NCBI GenBank assembly: GCA_964601575.1 | Contig: CAZROA010000115.1 | Span: 1-16,166, forward strand | Origin: CAZKEG01 sp964601575 | GTDB taxonomy: Bacteria; Desulfobacterota; Thermodesulfobacteria; Thermodesulfobacteriales; Thermodesulfatatoraceae | Reading direction: 5' to 3' | DNA length: 16,166 nt | Shown: one piece after another, positions 1-6,661 of the stretch | Layout: each line of letters opens with the position of its first letter | Numbering within the stretch: position 1 is the first letter of the stretch | The notes under the pieces: model-generated | Databases searched by the model: none | Seen by the model: only the letters and a program-made list of their open reading frames with translations | Told to the model about the DNA's origin: nothing | Translations under genes and position numbers: made by a program

Positions 1-107
1 CCTTTCTGGGTTTGGGCTTCAAAATGGGCCCAAAACGGCCAGCGCCCAGGTCTTTCCGGGCTGGCCAAGGGGTGGCAAAAGAAAAAGACCCGCACCGTCC
101 TTTTCAT
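1..107 (-). CDS. 5' end of an unrecognised gene (partial, runs off left edge)
   Basis: An ATG at 107-105 is preceded by a strong ribosome binding site (GGAGGAGAGGGAT then ATG on the minus strand). The frame stays open for 35 codons to the window edge. The predicted start is MKRTVRVFFFCHPLASPERP, followed by a Trp- and Phe-containing stretch. I do not recognise the family, and too little is visible to predict export or a domain. The Shine-Dalgarno sequence and the absence of stops are the only support. The gene could also be a short spurious frame. Confidence 0.5.
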   Translation of the reverse strand, partial: MKRTVRVFFFCHPLASPERPGRWPFWAHFEAQTQK

Positions 108-639
108 ATCCCTCTCCTCCGAGGATTTGTGGCTCATTCAAATACCTTGCCCATTAATATAAAACATTTTTAAGTCATATCTAGACTATCAAAGGCAAAG
201 ATTTCAAATAAAATAGATTTTGCTAAGATTTTGCGACCAATGAACGCAAGCTACCGAGAAAAAACCTCCCTTCCCCAGGTGGTCATGGATTTTCTGGCCG
301 GCATGACAGACGATTATTTCCTCTCCGTATGTAAAGAACTCAATCTGATCCTGTAGCGTCAAGGGCATGACAATTCGACCTAGGAAAAGACCTACGGGCC
401 TGTCCACCGCATTTAAAGCACATCTTCAAAATATCTCCCTTAACCACCTCTCGTCTTCTTGGCAAAATAGATATTTAAGTGTATATAGAAAAATATATCG
501 TTTTAATCGGAGATGATCATGATGAGTGCAACCTTAGAGGGGACCAATCTTTGGAGAGGGCCGCCGGAGGCCTTGGGGTAAAACAGGCTTTTTAGGCGCA
601 AACCTTAAAATTTTGAGCAAAACCAAAAAGGAGGAAGCC
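108..639. other. Intergenic region and leader, no convincing gene
   Basis: About 530 bases without a supported long gene. A minus-strand frame at 407-204 (GTG start, 67 codons) has no ribosome binding site and matches no family I know. In an adjacent minus frame a CxxC pair (MCFKCGGQ) follows an ATG near 431, so a decayed zinc-binding protein is possible but unproven. On the plus strand, downstream of the promoter at 459-487, a 20-codon frame runs from an ATG at 519 to a stop at 579-581. It has GGAG six bases before it and could be a leader peptide. The leader also holds a short GGCC/GGCC hairpin near 559-572. I recognise no known riboswitch. Confidence 0.4.
459..487 (+). promoter_or_regulatory. 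Candidate sigma-70 promoter for the 640-1023 gene
   Basis: TTGGCA at 459-464 and TATATA at 482-487 are separated by exactly 17 bases, and each matches the sigma-70 consensus at 5 of 6 positions. Transcription would begin near 494, giving a leader of about 145 bases before the ATG at 640. The surrounding DNA is AT-rich, so a chance match is possible. Confidence 0.45.
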
Positions 640-1023
640 ATGTTTGTGGATATGATCAAGGCCCTTATCGAAAAGATGCAAAAATATTTTTGGCTTAGGC
701 CCATAGCCAGGGCCTTAGAGGAAGACCTAAGAAAGGGCACCCTACCCGCCTATATGGATTTGTTTTCAAAAGATGTAACTATGGGCAAAAAACAAACTCT
801 TTCTCAACCAATGCAAGACTACTTGGCCAAAATTAAAGGAGACCTCCGAAAGGCCGTGCAAGAACTTGTTTGTGACCAAGGGCTTGCGGAAAAATTGCTC
901 CAAAGGCTTGTTGATTACGTCACCAAAAGGGCCCTCCTCAACAAGGCCTTTGAGTTGGAAATCATCTATTGGCAGCTTGAAGCTCCTCGTCTTAAGGCCC
1001 GGAGAAAAGGTGGGCTCATATAA
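640..1023 (+). CDS. Small helical hypothetical protein (127 aa)
   Basis: The ATG at 640 is chosen because AAGGAGG (628-634) lies five bases upstream. A TTG at 613 in the same frame would place this ribosome binding site inside the gene. The 127-residue product is rich in Lys, Arg, Leu and Ala and looks almost entirely alpha-helical. It has one cysteine (in ELVCDQ), no signal peptide, no membrane segment and no motif I recognise. The basic tail (LKARRKGG) could bind nucleic acid or another partner, but this is only a guess. The gene stands alone, with a promoter-like sequence upstream and a strong terminator six bases after the stop, so it is a monocistronic unit. Coding potential is well supported and function is unknown. 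Confidence 0.7.
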   Translation: MFVDMIKALIEKMQKYFWLRPIARALEEDLRKGTLPAYMDLFSKDVTMGKKQTLSQPMQDYLAKIKGDLRKAVQELVCDQGLAEKLLQRLVDYVTKRALLNKAFELEIIYWQLEAPRLKARRKGGLI

Positions 1024-1028
1024 TTTTC

Positions 1029-1064
1029 AGCGCCGGGGGGTATTACCCCCCGGCGCTTTTTGCT
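1029..1064 (+). terminator. Strong intrinsic terminator
   Basis: A perfect 12-bp stem (1029-1040 with 1046-1057, core GCGCCGGGGGG) closes a five-base loop (TATTA). The stem is followed by TTTTTGCTTTTT. It begins six bases after the stop of the 640-1023 gene and should end that transcript before the next gene at 1148. Confidence 0.9.
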
Positions 1065-1147
1065 TTTTCTGCGCTACACATGGCCTCAAACGCAAGGGTT
1101 TAAGTATCTTCGCCCATGGCCGAACAAATCTTTGAGGGTTTGAGGGC

Positions 1148-2230
1148 ATGGAAAACAACCCCAGATACAACACATTAATTGACCGTTTGAAAGAGTGTGC
1201 CCAGTGGCTGGCTTGTATGATTGGCTGGCCGGACTATGACGTGGACCTTGCTGGAGAAGACTTTCGCCGCTATCTGGAAGAGTATTCCCCAGCCGATGGC
1301 GATTATCCTCCTTGGGGAGCGGAATCAGCGCTGGTGGATTACGTGGCCAACCTGGAATGTTATTCCGGCACGGGTAACCCCTTTTCCCCCATCATTTACG
1401 TTGGTTCAGAACTAGGGAGCAGTCTTTTGGAAGACTGGTCCCTTTATTTCAAGATCTGTGCCGATATCTTCTGGAAAGATATCTTCGGGGTTGAACTCAA
1501 GTGCCCAGGTATAGTTGGTCGCCTAGAAAGGGATTTTCTAAACCTCTGGGGCGGGGCCAATGAAAGAGGATATAAGAAGACCCCTTGGGCTAGCTACGTA
1601 AACGCCCTCAATTCTCCCTTTTACCAGACCCTTCGCGCACAATTGACCTTTGACCCCAATCTGTGGCTGAAACACCCCTTTGTCGTCTATCAGGGGCTTT
1701 ACCATACGAAAGAGGAAAGTAGACGTTCTGGACAAGAATGGAGCACAGCCGCTAATTTTTTATCCATCTTAGTATTTAATAAAAATGGAATTGATAATTT
1801 CTATATTGGTAAAAAATTAGAAGAAAGTTTTGAGATTTCTTACCCTAAAGAAAACGTCTATTTTGACGAATTGTTGTTTTTGAGCGAGGCCAATGTATTC
1901 CCTTATGCCACGGGCGCTTCGGGCTCATACAAACTAAACAATTTCTTGAGATGGATTTTGGAAGAGTTTAGCCAAGGAAGAATCATAATTCTACATCCAA
2001 AAAAAGAAATCAACGAAGAAGTAAAAGAAGAGATTTTAGAAAAACTTGGATGTCAAGAGGTTTTCTGTTTTAAACCTGATTATGCTGGGTCAAATAAACC
2101 TATCAGGTTGTACAGATTCAACAAACATCTAATAATTTCCTCTTCTAAAAATTTAACTTCGGGCGTAAATAATTTATTGTTGCTAGATATAGCGAGATTC
2201 TCTAAAAGAAACCGTTTGGGAGGCTGGTAA
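1148..2230 (+). CDS. Unrecognised 360-aa protein, first gene of an AT-rich cassette
   Basis: I do not recognise this protein. It starts at the ATG at 1148, 12 bases after an in-frame TGA (1133-1135), with a modest GAGGG upstream. No signal peptide or membrane segment is seen, so it is probably cytoplasmic. The N-terminal half (about residues 1-195) is rich in Trp, Tyr and acidic residues (GWPDYD, the PWGAE stretch, LWGGANERG) and uses G/C-ending codons like the flanking chromosome. From about 1740 the gene becomes AT-rich, and the second half is richer in Lys, Ile and Asn. This suggests a chimaera or a replaced C-terminal half. Its TAA shares one base with the ATG of the next gene (TAATG at 2228-2232), so the two are probably translationally coupled. 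Residues about 275-345 look alternately helical and strand-forming, with no motif I can name. Confidence 0.75.
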   Translation: MENNPRYNTLIDRLKECAQWLACMIGWPDYDVDLAGEDFRRYLEEYSPADGDYPPWGAESALVDYVANLECYSGTGNPFSPIIYVGSELGSSLLEDWSLYFKICADIFWKDIFGVELKCPGIVGRLERDFLNLWGGANERGYKKTPWASYVNALNSPFYQTLRAQLTFDPNLWLKHPFVVYQGLYHTKEESRRSGQEWSTAANFLSILVFNKNGIDNFYIGKKLEESFEISYPKENVYFDELLFLSEANVFPYATGASGSYKLNNFLRWILEEFSQGRIIILHPKKEINEEVKEEILEKLGCQEVFCFKPDYAGSNKPIRLYRFNKHLIISSSKNLTSGVNNLLLLDIARFSKRNRLGGW

Positions 2231-2643
2231 TGTGTTCCGGAAATCTCTATCTCGCCAAGATGGTTGGGGGCAATTCGGCATTATTAGTAGAAGTAGATTT
2301 AGGGGAATATCATAATTTTAGACTAGTATGTTCAAACAGGATAAAATGTAAATGGGTTTTGAATTTGTCTATACTTAAATGTGTTGTAAAACTTACGAAG
2401 TATATTCCATTTTTTTGTAAAGGTGAACAATATATTGATTTTGTTTATTTGACAGATATCTTGGAGATAGTTAAAGAATCTGGAAAAACAGATGAAGAAG
2501 CTAAAAAAATAGTTAAAGAAATTGAAAAAATAGTTGTTGAAAAAATAGCCAAAGTAAAACTAGTTAGAGAAATTAAAAAAGAAACTGAACAACTTATAAA
2601 TAATATCGATCCAGATTTGATCGACTTTATTGAGCGGCTATAG
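2230..2643 (+). CDS. Unrecognised protein, paralogue A (137 aa)
   Basis: The ATG at 2230 overlaps the preceding stop by one base and has GGGAGG six bases upstream. Residues 6-70 form a module shared with the next gene: LYLAKMVGGNSALLVEV, then RIKCxWVLNLSxLKC, then GEQxIDFxYL. The middle (about residues 75-125) is a Lys/Glu-rich, probably coiled-coil helix made of imperfect KKIVKEIEKIV-type heptads. The last residues (IDFIERL) match the tail of the paralogue. No signal peptide or transmembrane segment is evident, and no known family is recognised. The shared ends with different middles suggest a binding module joined to variable effector or spacer segments. That is inference only. Confidence 0.7.
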   Translation: MCSGNLYLAKMVGGNSALLVEVDLGEYHNFRLVCSNRIKCKWVLNLSILKCVVKLTKYIPFFCKGEQYIDFVYLTDILEIVKESGKTDEEAKKIVKEIEKIVVEKIAKVKLVREIKKETEQLINNIDPDLIDFIERL

Positions 2644-2813
2644 CGAGAGATAAACGAGGGTTATCCCTTACGGCTCTACCAAAAGCGTCTTTTTGTATTT
2701 TTACAAAGATCTCATAGAGATTAGAATAGTTAGAAGGAAATACTTAGGAGTTTGGTGATGTCTATATATCTTGCCAAGATGGTTGGGGGCAATTCGGCCT
2801 TATTAGTAGAAGT
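2248..2813 (+). repeat. Tandem-duplicated 47-bp coding segment (2248-2294 and 2767-2813)
   Basis: The two 47-bp segments match at 45 of 47 bases, differing only at 2253/2772 and 2280/2799. They encode the start of each paralogue. Identity is much lower further downstream, where only amino-acid similarity remains. The near-identity could reflect recent recombination or gene conversion focused on this segment. Confidence 0.85.
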
Positions 2814-3339
2814 GTCAGGAGATGGCTTGGAATCAAATCATAGGATAAAATGCGATTGGGTTTTGAATTTATCTCTACTTAAGTGTTATGTAATAATGAG
2901 AAAAAACATACCACTAAGCTTTTTAGAGGGTGAACAATTTATAGATTTCGCATATCTCTATCCTATAGAGAAGGAATCTTGGAATAATATAGAAAAAAAC
3001 CTAACAGAATTCTGTAAACTTAGTGGCTATCTGTACACACTTAGAGGAGAGGCAAGGTATCCTGTAAGAGTAGATCAAATAGAAGTAGCTCAAAATAGCA
3101 ACGTTATTAGAATATCCGAAGAAAATAAGAATATTAATCAAATAAACATAATAAAAACTTTTAATCTTTCTTATTCCGGATCTATTAAAAGACAAAAAAT
3201 AGCTGATAATAATTCCTATAATAGGAAAAAGATTGATGAAGTTTTAGAAGACGTATTTAACGCAATAAATAACAACAACCAGATAGAAGATTTCATAGAA
3301 GAATTGGGACTAGAAATCGACTTTATCGAGCACTTATAG
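2758..3339 (+). CDS. Unrecognised protein, paralogue B (193 aa)
   Basis: The ATG at 2758 is preferred because AGGAG at 2746-2750 lies seven bases upstream. In-frame GTG (2755) and TTG (2752) codons sit too close to it. Residues 3-65 closely match the N-terminal module of the upstream paralogue, including a nearly identical YLAKMVGGNSALLVEV stretch, RIKCDWVLNLSLLKC and GEQFIDFAYL. The middle is longer (about residues 70-165), Asn- and Ile-rich and unlike the coiled coil of paralogue A. The final IDFIEHL matches IDFIERL of paralogue A. Codon use is strongly AT-biased compared with the genes beyond 3443, consistent with horizontal acquisition. The gene lies 114 bases after paralogue A and is probably in the same transcript. 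Function is unknown. Confidence 0.7.
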   Translation: MSIYLAKMVGGNSALLVEVSGDGLESNHRIKCDWVLNLSLLKCYVIMRKNIPLSFLEGEQFIDFAYLYPIEKESWNNIEKNLTEFCKLSGYLYTLRGEARYPVRVDQIEVAQNSNVIRISEENKNINQINIIKTFNLSYSGSIKRQKIADNNSYNRKKIDEVLEDVFNAINNNNQIEDFIEELGLEIDFIEHL

Positions 3340-3377
3340 TGTGAGTGGGGTATAAAGGGACAGGCAAAATTTTTGAT

Positions 3378-3398
3378 CATGATGGGGACCCCATCATG
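3378..3398. repeat. Perfect 21-bp palindrome between convergent genes
   Basis: CATGATGGGG, a central A, and CCCCATCATG form a perfect inverted repeat. It lies 38 bases after the stop of the AT-rich cassette and 44 bases before the convergent ATPase stop. It has no U-tract on either side, so it is a weak candidate for a bidirectional terminator. A protein binding site or a remnant of a mobile repeat is also possible. Confidence 0.5.
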
Positions 3399-3442
3399 TT
3401 TGGTGTCGAATAAAAATATAAGGATTTGCCCAGGCCAGGAGT

Positions 3443-5386
3443 TCACTCCACCACGATCTTTGTGCGGCCCCAGGTGCCTTTGGGTGTGAGGAAGTAGCAT
3501 TCGCCCACGCTCAAGAGGCTAAGCGGGAAGGCCTCGATCACATGACCGAGCTCCTGCAGCGCCGGGTTGGGCGGCCCGGGTAAAATAGCCTTGAGCTTTT
3601 CGTTGGTCTCGGCGTCGGTGGTGCGGAAAAAGAACTTGGTGCCGCAGTTGTTGAGGATGATCTCCAAGGCGTAATTGAGACTTTCTCCCTGGGTGTTTTC
3701 CGTGTTCTCCGCCAGGCCATACTTGAGCGAAGAAATGGACTGCGTGGCCATGAGGCAAGAGACCCCGTAGGCGCGACAGCGGTCGAGAAAGCTCTGCTCC
3801 CCCGAGGTCTCATCACCAGTGATGAACCGGTGAAACTCGTCAGCCACATAGAAGATGGGCACCATCTGCCCTTCTTGACAACGCTCGCTATAAGTGTCGT
3901 AAGCAAAGGCAAAATATTTGTTTTTGAGGATCTGCCCCAGGCGGTAGTGGTGCTCGGAAAGATTGGCCTTGGGAAAGGAAAAAAAGAGCACCTTTTTTGC
4001 GAGAATGGCCTTACGAAGGGAAAGGGTTTGCCCTTCAGGGGGTTTATCAAACGGGTCACTCCAGAGTACGGCCTCGGCCACGGGGTTGGTCCAGTCCTTA
4101 AAAAAGGGTTCAGCCACGGCTAAGATACTTGAAAAGGTATCCTTGGGGGTCTTGCCCCAGAACTCTATTTCAGGAAGCTTTTCTTGATTTAGTTCTTCGT
4201 TGACCACAGAAAATATTGCCGAACACGCTCCATCGTAACAAATCATGTGCAGTTCCCAGAGCCAATCTTTGAATGCACGAAGTTTCTGAAAATAAGGTTT
4301 ATTCACGTTGATCTGGTATCTCTCCAACAGGTATTTGATGGCCGGAGCGAGTTCCTTTTGAAGTATTTGTTTGACGAATTCCTGAAAAAAGGAAAAGAGG
4401 TCTTCTTTTTTATTGGAAAATTTTTTTCGGATGGCGTAATCCAGGCGGAAGAGGCTCTGGATAAAGATCCGGGCTGCGTTGGGCCAGAAGGCGTCATTGG
4501 TGGCCTGGGTCTGCCGCTGAAAGGCGGGGCTCATGCGGAAGAGATAGGAAAGCCTTTCCTCAAAGCTCCGGTCCCTCAGCCCTTCGAAAAGATCTATACG
4601 AAGCCCTTTTTGCGCCTTGGCAAACACATCCACCAGCACTCCGGCCTTTTTCTTAGGCAAGGCGTTTTGGAAGATCTGTTTCAGCTCCTGTAATTTAGGG
4701 TCAATGACCAGGGCGGCGAAGTCTCCTGCCCGGCGGGCCAGGGCCTCCATCACCGGCTTGAGCACCGAAAAGGTCTTTCCTGAGCCGGTCTCGCCCAGCA
4801 CGATAAAGTGCCGGGTAAGGACCTCAGGCGGGAGATCCATGGCGCCAAAGACAAGCTTAAGGGGCTTTACCCGAAGGGAAAACTCCGTAAGCCTTTTTTC
4901 GACCTTGTCTTTGAGTTCTTCAAGGGCCTCTGGACTGTGCTCAAGGAGAAAGCTAAGCCTTCCCACCCCGTAGATGCGCCCTTCCTCGTCCCGGTGATTC
5001 TGGAAAAAGACCAGGGCCTTTTCCAAAAGCCCTCCGAGATCGTCGTGGTAAGAGAGATCGAAAAGTTTCTTTTCGGAAAACTTCGCAAGATCAAAGATCA
5101 AGAGGCTTTCTTTGGGAGGGCCTTGGGGAGGTTCCTTTTTAAAAGGCACGTCTTTTAAGAGATAGAGTTGCAGGACCTGGGGGTGTTGAAAGCTTTCGAT
5201 CACGATGAAAAGGAGATCCCACCGGCCTTGGGGCTCAAGCTCTGGGTCGAGCCGATATTTCCATTCTTTGAAGGGCAGCTCCTTTTCTGTCTCCCAGAAC
5301 CTTTCGGGAAAACGCCCGCGGCTTACGCTCACAAAAAGCGTATTTTCAGGCTTGAAAATCCTTTCCTTCATGGTGGCTTTTTTCAT
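3443..5386 (-). CDS. TraD/VirD4-like P-loop ATPase (647 aa)
   Basis: A RecA-fold motor ATPase of the VirD4/TraD/HerA-FtsK class. These normally hydrolyse ATP as rings to move DNA or protein. Walker A is GETGSGKT at residues 198-205. Walker B is IFYVADE at 511-517 (D516, E517). A sensor-like MATQS is at 547-551, and a candidate arginine finger lies in FFRTTD (586-591). The C-terminal LLSVGECYFL resembles the end of the TraG/TraD C-terminal domain. Residues 1-180 are a soluble N-terminal domain with no obvious transmembrane helices, unlike a typical VirD4 coupling protein. A helical insertion occupies about residues 270-400. The ATG at 5386 overlaps the protease stop (ATGA, 5383-5386), so the genes are probably co-translated. 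I see no relaxase or type IV secretion genes nearby, which argues against conjugation. The family call is firm and the substrate is unknown. Confidence 0.85.
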   Translation of the reverse strand: MKKATMKERIFKPENTLFVSVSRGRFPERFWETEKELPFKEWKYRLDPELEPQGRWDLLFIVIESFQHPQVLQLYLLKDVPFKKEPPQGPPKESLLIFDLAKFSEKKLFDLSYHDDLGGLLEKALVFFQNHRDEEGRIYGVGRLSFLLEHSPEALEELKDKVEKRLTEFSLRVKPLKLVFGAMDLPPEVLTRHFIVLGETGSGKTFSVLKPVMEALARRAGDFAALVIDPKLQELKQIFQNALPKKKAGVLVDVFAKAQKGLRIDLFEGLRDRSFEERLSYLFRMSPAFQRQTQATNDAFWPNAARIFIQSLFRLDYAIRKKFSNKKEDLFSFFQEFVKQILQKELAPAIKYLLERYQINVNKPYFQKLRAFKDWLWELHMICYDGACSAIFSVVNEELNQEKLPEIEFWGKTPKDTFSSILAVAEPFFKDWTNPVAEAVLWSDPFDKPPEGQTLSLRKAILAKKVLFFSFPKANLSEHHYRLGQILKNKYFAFAYDTYSERCQEGQMVPIFYVADEFHRFITGDETSGEQSFLDRCRAYGVSCLMATQSISSLKYGLAENTENTQGESLNYALEIILNNCGTKFFFRTTDAETNEKLKAILPGPPNPALQELGHVIEAFPLSLLSVGECYFLTPKGTWGRTKIVVE

Positions 5387-6105
5387 CTTGTCCCCACGCG
5401 GTCTATGAGAAAGAGATCCTTGGCCTGCTCAGCGGTGAGAAAACTCTCTCCTTGGAGGAGTCTTCCGTAAACCCCCCGCACCAAGGCCTCAAATCTTTCC
5501 TTTTGGATAAGGTCTTTGGCTTCGGCCTCCTCGGTGAGAAGATCAAGTTCTTGGGCTGTCTTTTGGAAGCGCTCAAGCTTTCTCAAGAAAAAGTCTTCTT
5601 TGTGGCCAGAGGCCTTGAGAAAGTAGTCTTGAGCACAAAGGGCCATGTGCACCAAGAGATCCCGGGCAAATTCGTTTTCCCTTTGCATGTCTTCAAAATA
5701 GCGCTTGGCCTTTATCTCGGTGAGCTCTTTCACCTCGGGAAGGCGCACGGAGTGATAGAGAAAGACCGCCCGAGGATAGGCGGCCCGGCGTCCAGGGGTG
5801 CCGCAGCTCACCATGAGGGCCGCAGCGCTGGCCGCTTCCATAAGGGCTGTAAGCGCCAGAACGCGTCCTTGGTTCCGGTAACGCTCAAAGTGGTCGAGCA
5901 GAAAATGAAGGGCTCGCACCGAACCACCGGGCGAGTTCACCTGGATCTCTACTTCTTTGTACTGGTAGTAGTTAAAGGCGCTCTCCAGAAGGTCAAGGAG
6001 CTGGGCCACACTCTTATCCGTGACCTCTACTGAAAATATGACGATTCCCCGCCGTCTGCCTGGTTCGTTTAACCCCGCGTGTTTGAAGAGAAGAGCGCTT
6101 TCCAT
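5383..6105 (-). CDS. ClpP-type serine protease (240 aa)
   Basis: A member of the ClpP/S14 fold. Numbering here counts from the upstream in-frame ATG at 6156. The substrate-strand motif NSPGGSV is at 74-80. The catalytic serine S110 lies in EAASAAA, the histidine H135 in LYHSV, and FLTAEQAKDLFLID (239-252) aligns with the end of ClpP. The position of the usual catalytic Asp seems to hold Glu (E237, in GESF). An insertion rich in charged residues (about 140-225) enlarges the head domain relative to the roughly 200-aa ClpP. I favour the ATG at 6105 because AAAGG lies six bases upstream. The ATG at 6156 has no ribosome binding site and abuts a palindrome. It lacks a signal peptide, so it is cytoplasmic. 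It overlaps the ATPase gene by 4 nt, implying a protease-motor complex. The neighbour is not an Hsp100 unfoldase, so this is probably not housekeeping clpP. Confidence 0.85.
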   Translation of the reverse strand: MESALLFKHAGLNEPGRRRGIVIFSVEVTDKSVAQLLDLLESAFNYYQYKEVEIQVNSPGGSVRALHFLLDHFERYRNQGRVLALTALMEAASAAALMVSCGTPGRRAAYPRAVFLYHSVRLPEVKELTEIKAKRYFEDMQRENEFARDLLVHMALCAQDYFLKASGHKEDFFLRKLERFQKTAQELDLLTEEAEAKDLIQKERFEALVRGVYGRLLQGESFLTAEQAKDLFLIDRVGTR

Positions 6106-6156
6106 CTTCTGCCTTTCAAATCCTTTTGACCCTTTGAGTCCCTGCGGCCTTTTCAT

Positions 6157-6169
6157 GGCCCAAAGGGCC
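6157..6169. promoter_or_regulatory. Palindrome GGCCC-AAA-GGGCC upstream of the protease/ATPase pair
   Basis: A perfect 13-base hairpin-forming palindrome lies directly before the alternative ATG at 6156 and 52 bases before the preferred ATG at 6105. It is followed on the plus strand by a second AGGCCT-like dyad. It could be an operator or an mRNA hairpin controlling the pair. Only the symmetry supports this. Confidence 0.3.
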
Positions 6170-6298
6170 TAAAAGGCCTTGAACCACAAAGGATTACAGT
6201 CCATTGTTCGACCAGAGCGCACACATACTTAAGCTCAAAAAGGATAGACAATTATTGATTTATTTTTTTCATATGATGTTTTTTGAAGGAGACCTTTT

Positions 6299-6661
6299 AT
6301 GGCTATCAAGTCTGAATATTCCTCGGTCAAACCTTACACCACCAAAGATGGTTCTCTGATTCGGGAACTGATGCACCCAAAGGTACACGGAAATGCCAAC
6401 CTAAGTCTGGCCGAAGCCATTGTGCCAGTAGGGTTTACGACCTTTCTCCATCGGCACCGGCAATCCGAAGAGATCTACCACATCCTCGAAGGGCAAGGGT
6501 TGATGACCGTCGGGGAGGAGCGGTTCGAGGTCAGGGCTGGAGACACCATCTGTATTCCTCCTGGAACACCGCACCAGATCCAAAATATCGGCGAGGTCCC
6601 TTTGCGTTTTTTGTGTTGTTGTGCTCCGCCTTATGCCCACGAGGATACAGAACTTCTATAG
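6299..6661 (+). CDS. Single-domain cupin protein (120 aa)
   Basis: A small metal-binding beta-barrel protein of the cupin_2 type, predicted cytoplasmic. Cupin motif 1 is seen at residues 45-65, with metal ligands H51, H53 and E57 or E58. Motif 2 is GDTICIPPGTPHQIQN (81-96), with H92 as the fourth ligand. The length is typical of stand-alone cupins, which include isomerases, dioxygenases and sugar-binding sensors, so the substrate cannot be told. A CCC run at 106-108 near the C-terminus is unusual. The start is fixed by AAGGAG (6286-6291), seven bases before the ATG. The gene is transcribed away from the protease gene and ends in a 6-bp overlap with the convergent endonuclease V gene. Confidence 0.9.
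   Translation: MAIKSEYSSVKPYTTKDGSLIRELMHPKVHGNANLSLAEAIVPVGFTTFLHRHRQSEEIYHILEGQGLMTVGEERFEVRAGDTICIPPGTPHQIQNIGEVPLRFLCCCAPPYAHEDTELL

Noticed and set aside
204..407. Minus-strand 67-codon frame with GTG start
   Set aside because: No ribosome binding site and no family resemblance I could defend. A loose likeness to the end of IS21 transposases was too weak.
613..639. TTG start adding nine residues to the small helical protein
   Set aside because: The strong AAGGAGG lies inside this extension and points to the ATG at 640.
3443..5386. Conjugative coupling protein TraD/VirD4 proper
   Set aside because: There is no obvious N-terminal transmembrane pair and no relaxase or type IV secretion gene nearby. 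The protease partner argues for another role.
5452..6033. Plus-strand 193-codon frame antisense to the protease gene
   Set aside because: It mirrors the ClpP-like gene, whose family motifs are clear on the minus strand, and has no motif of its own. The same applies to plus-strand frames at 3830-4123, 4247-4693 and 4808-5158 inside the ATPase gene.
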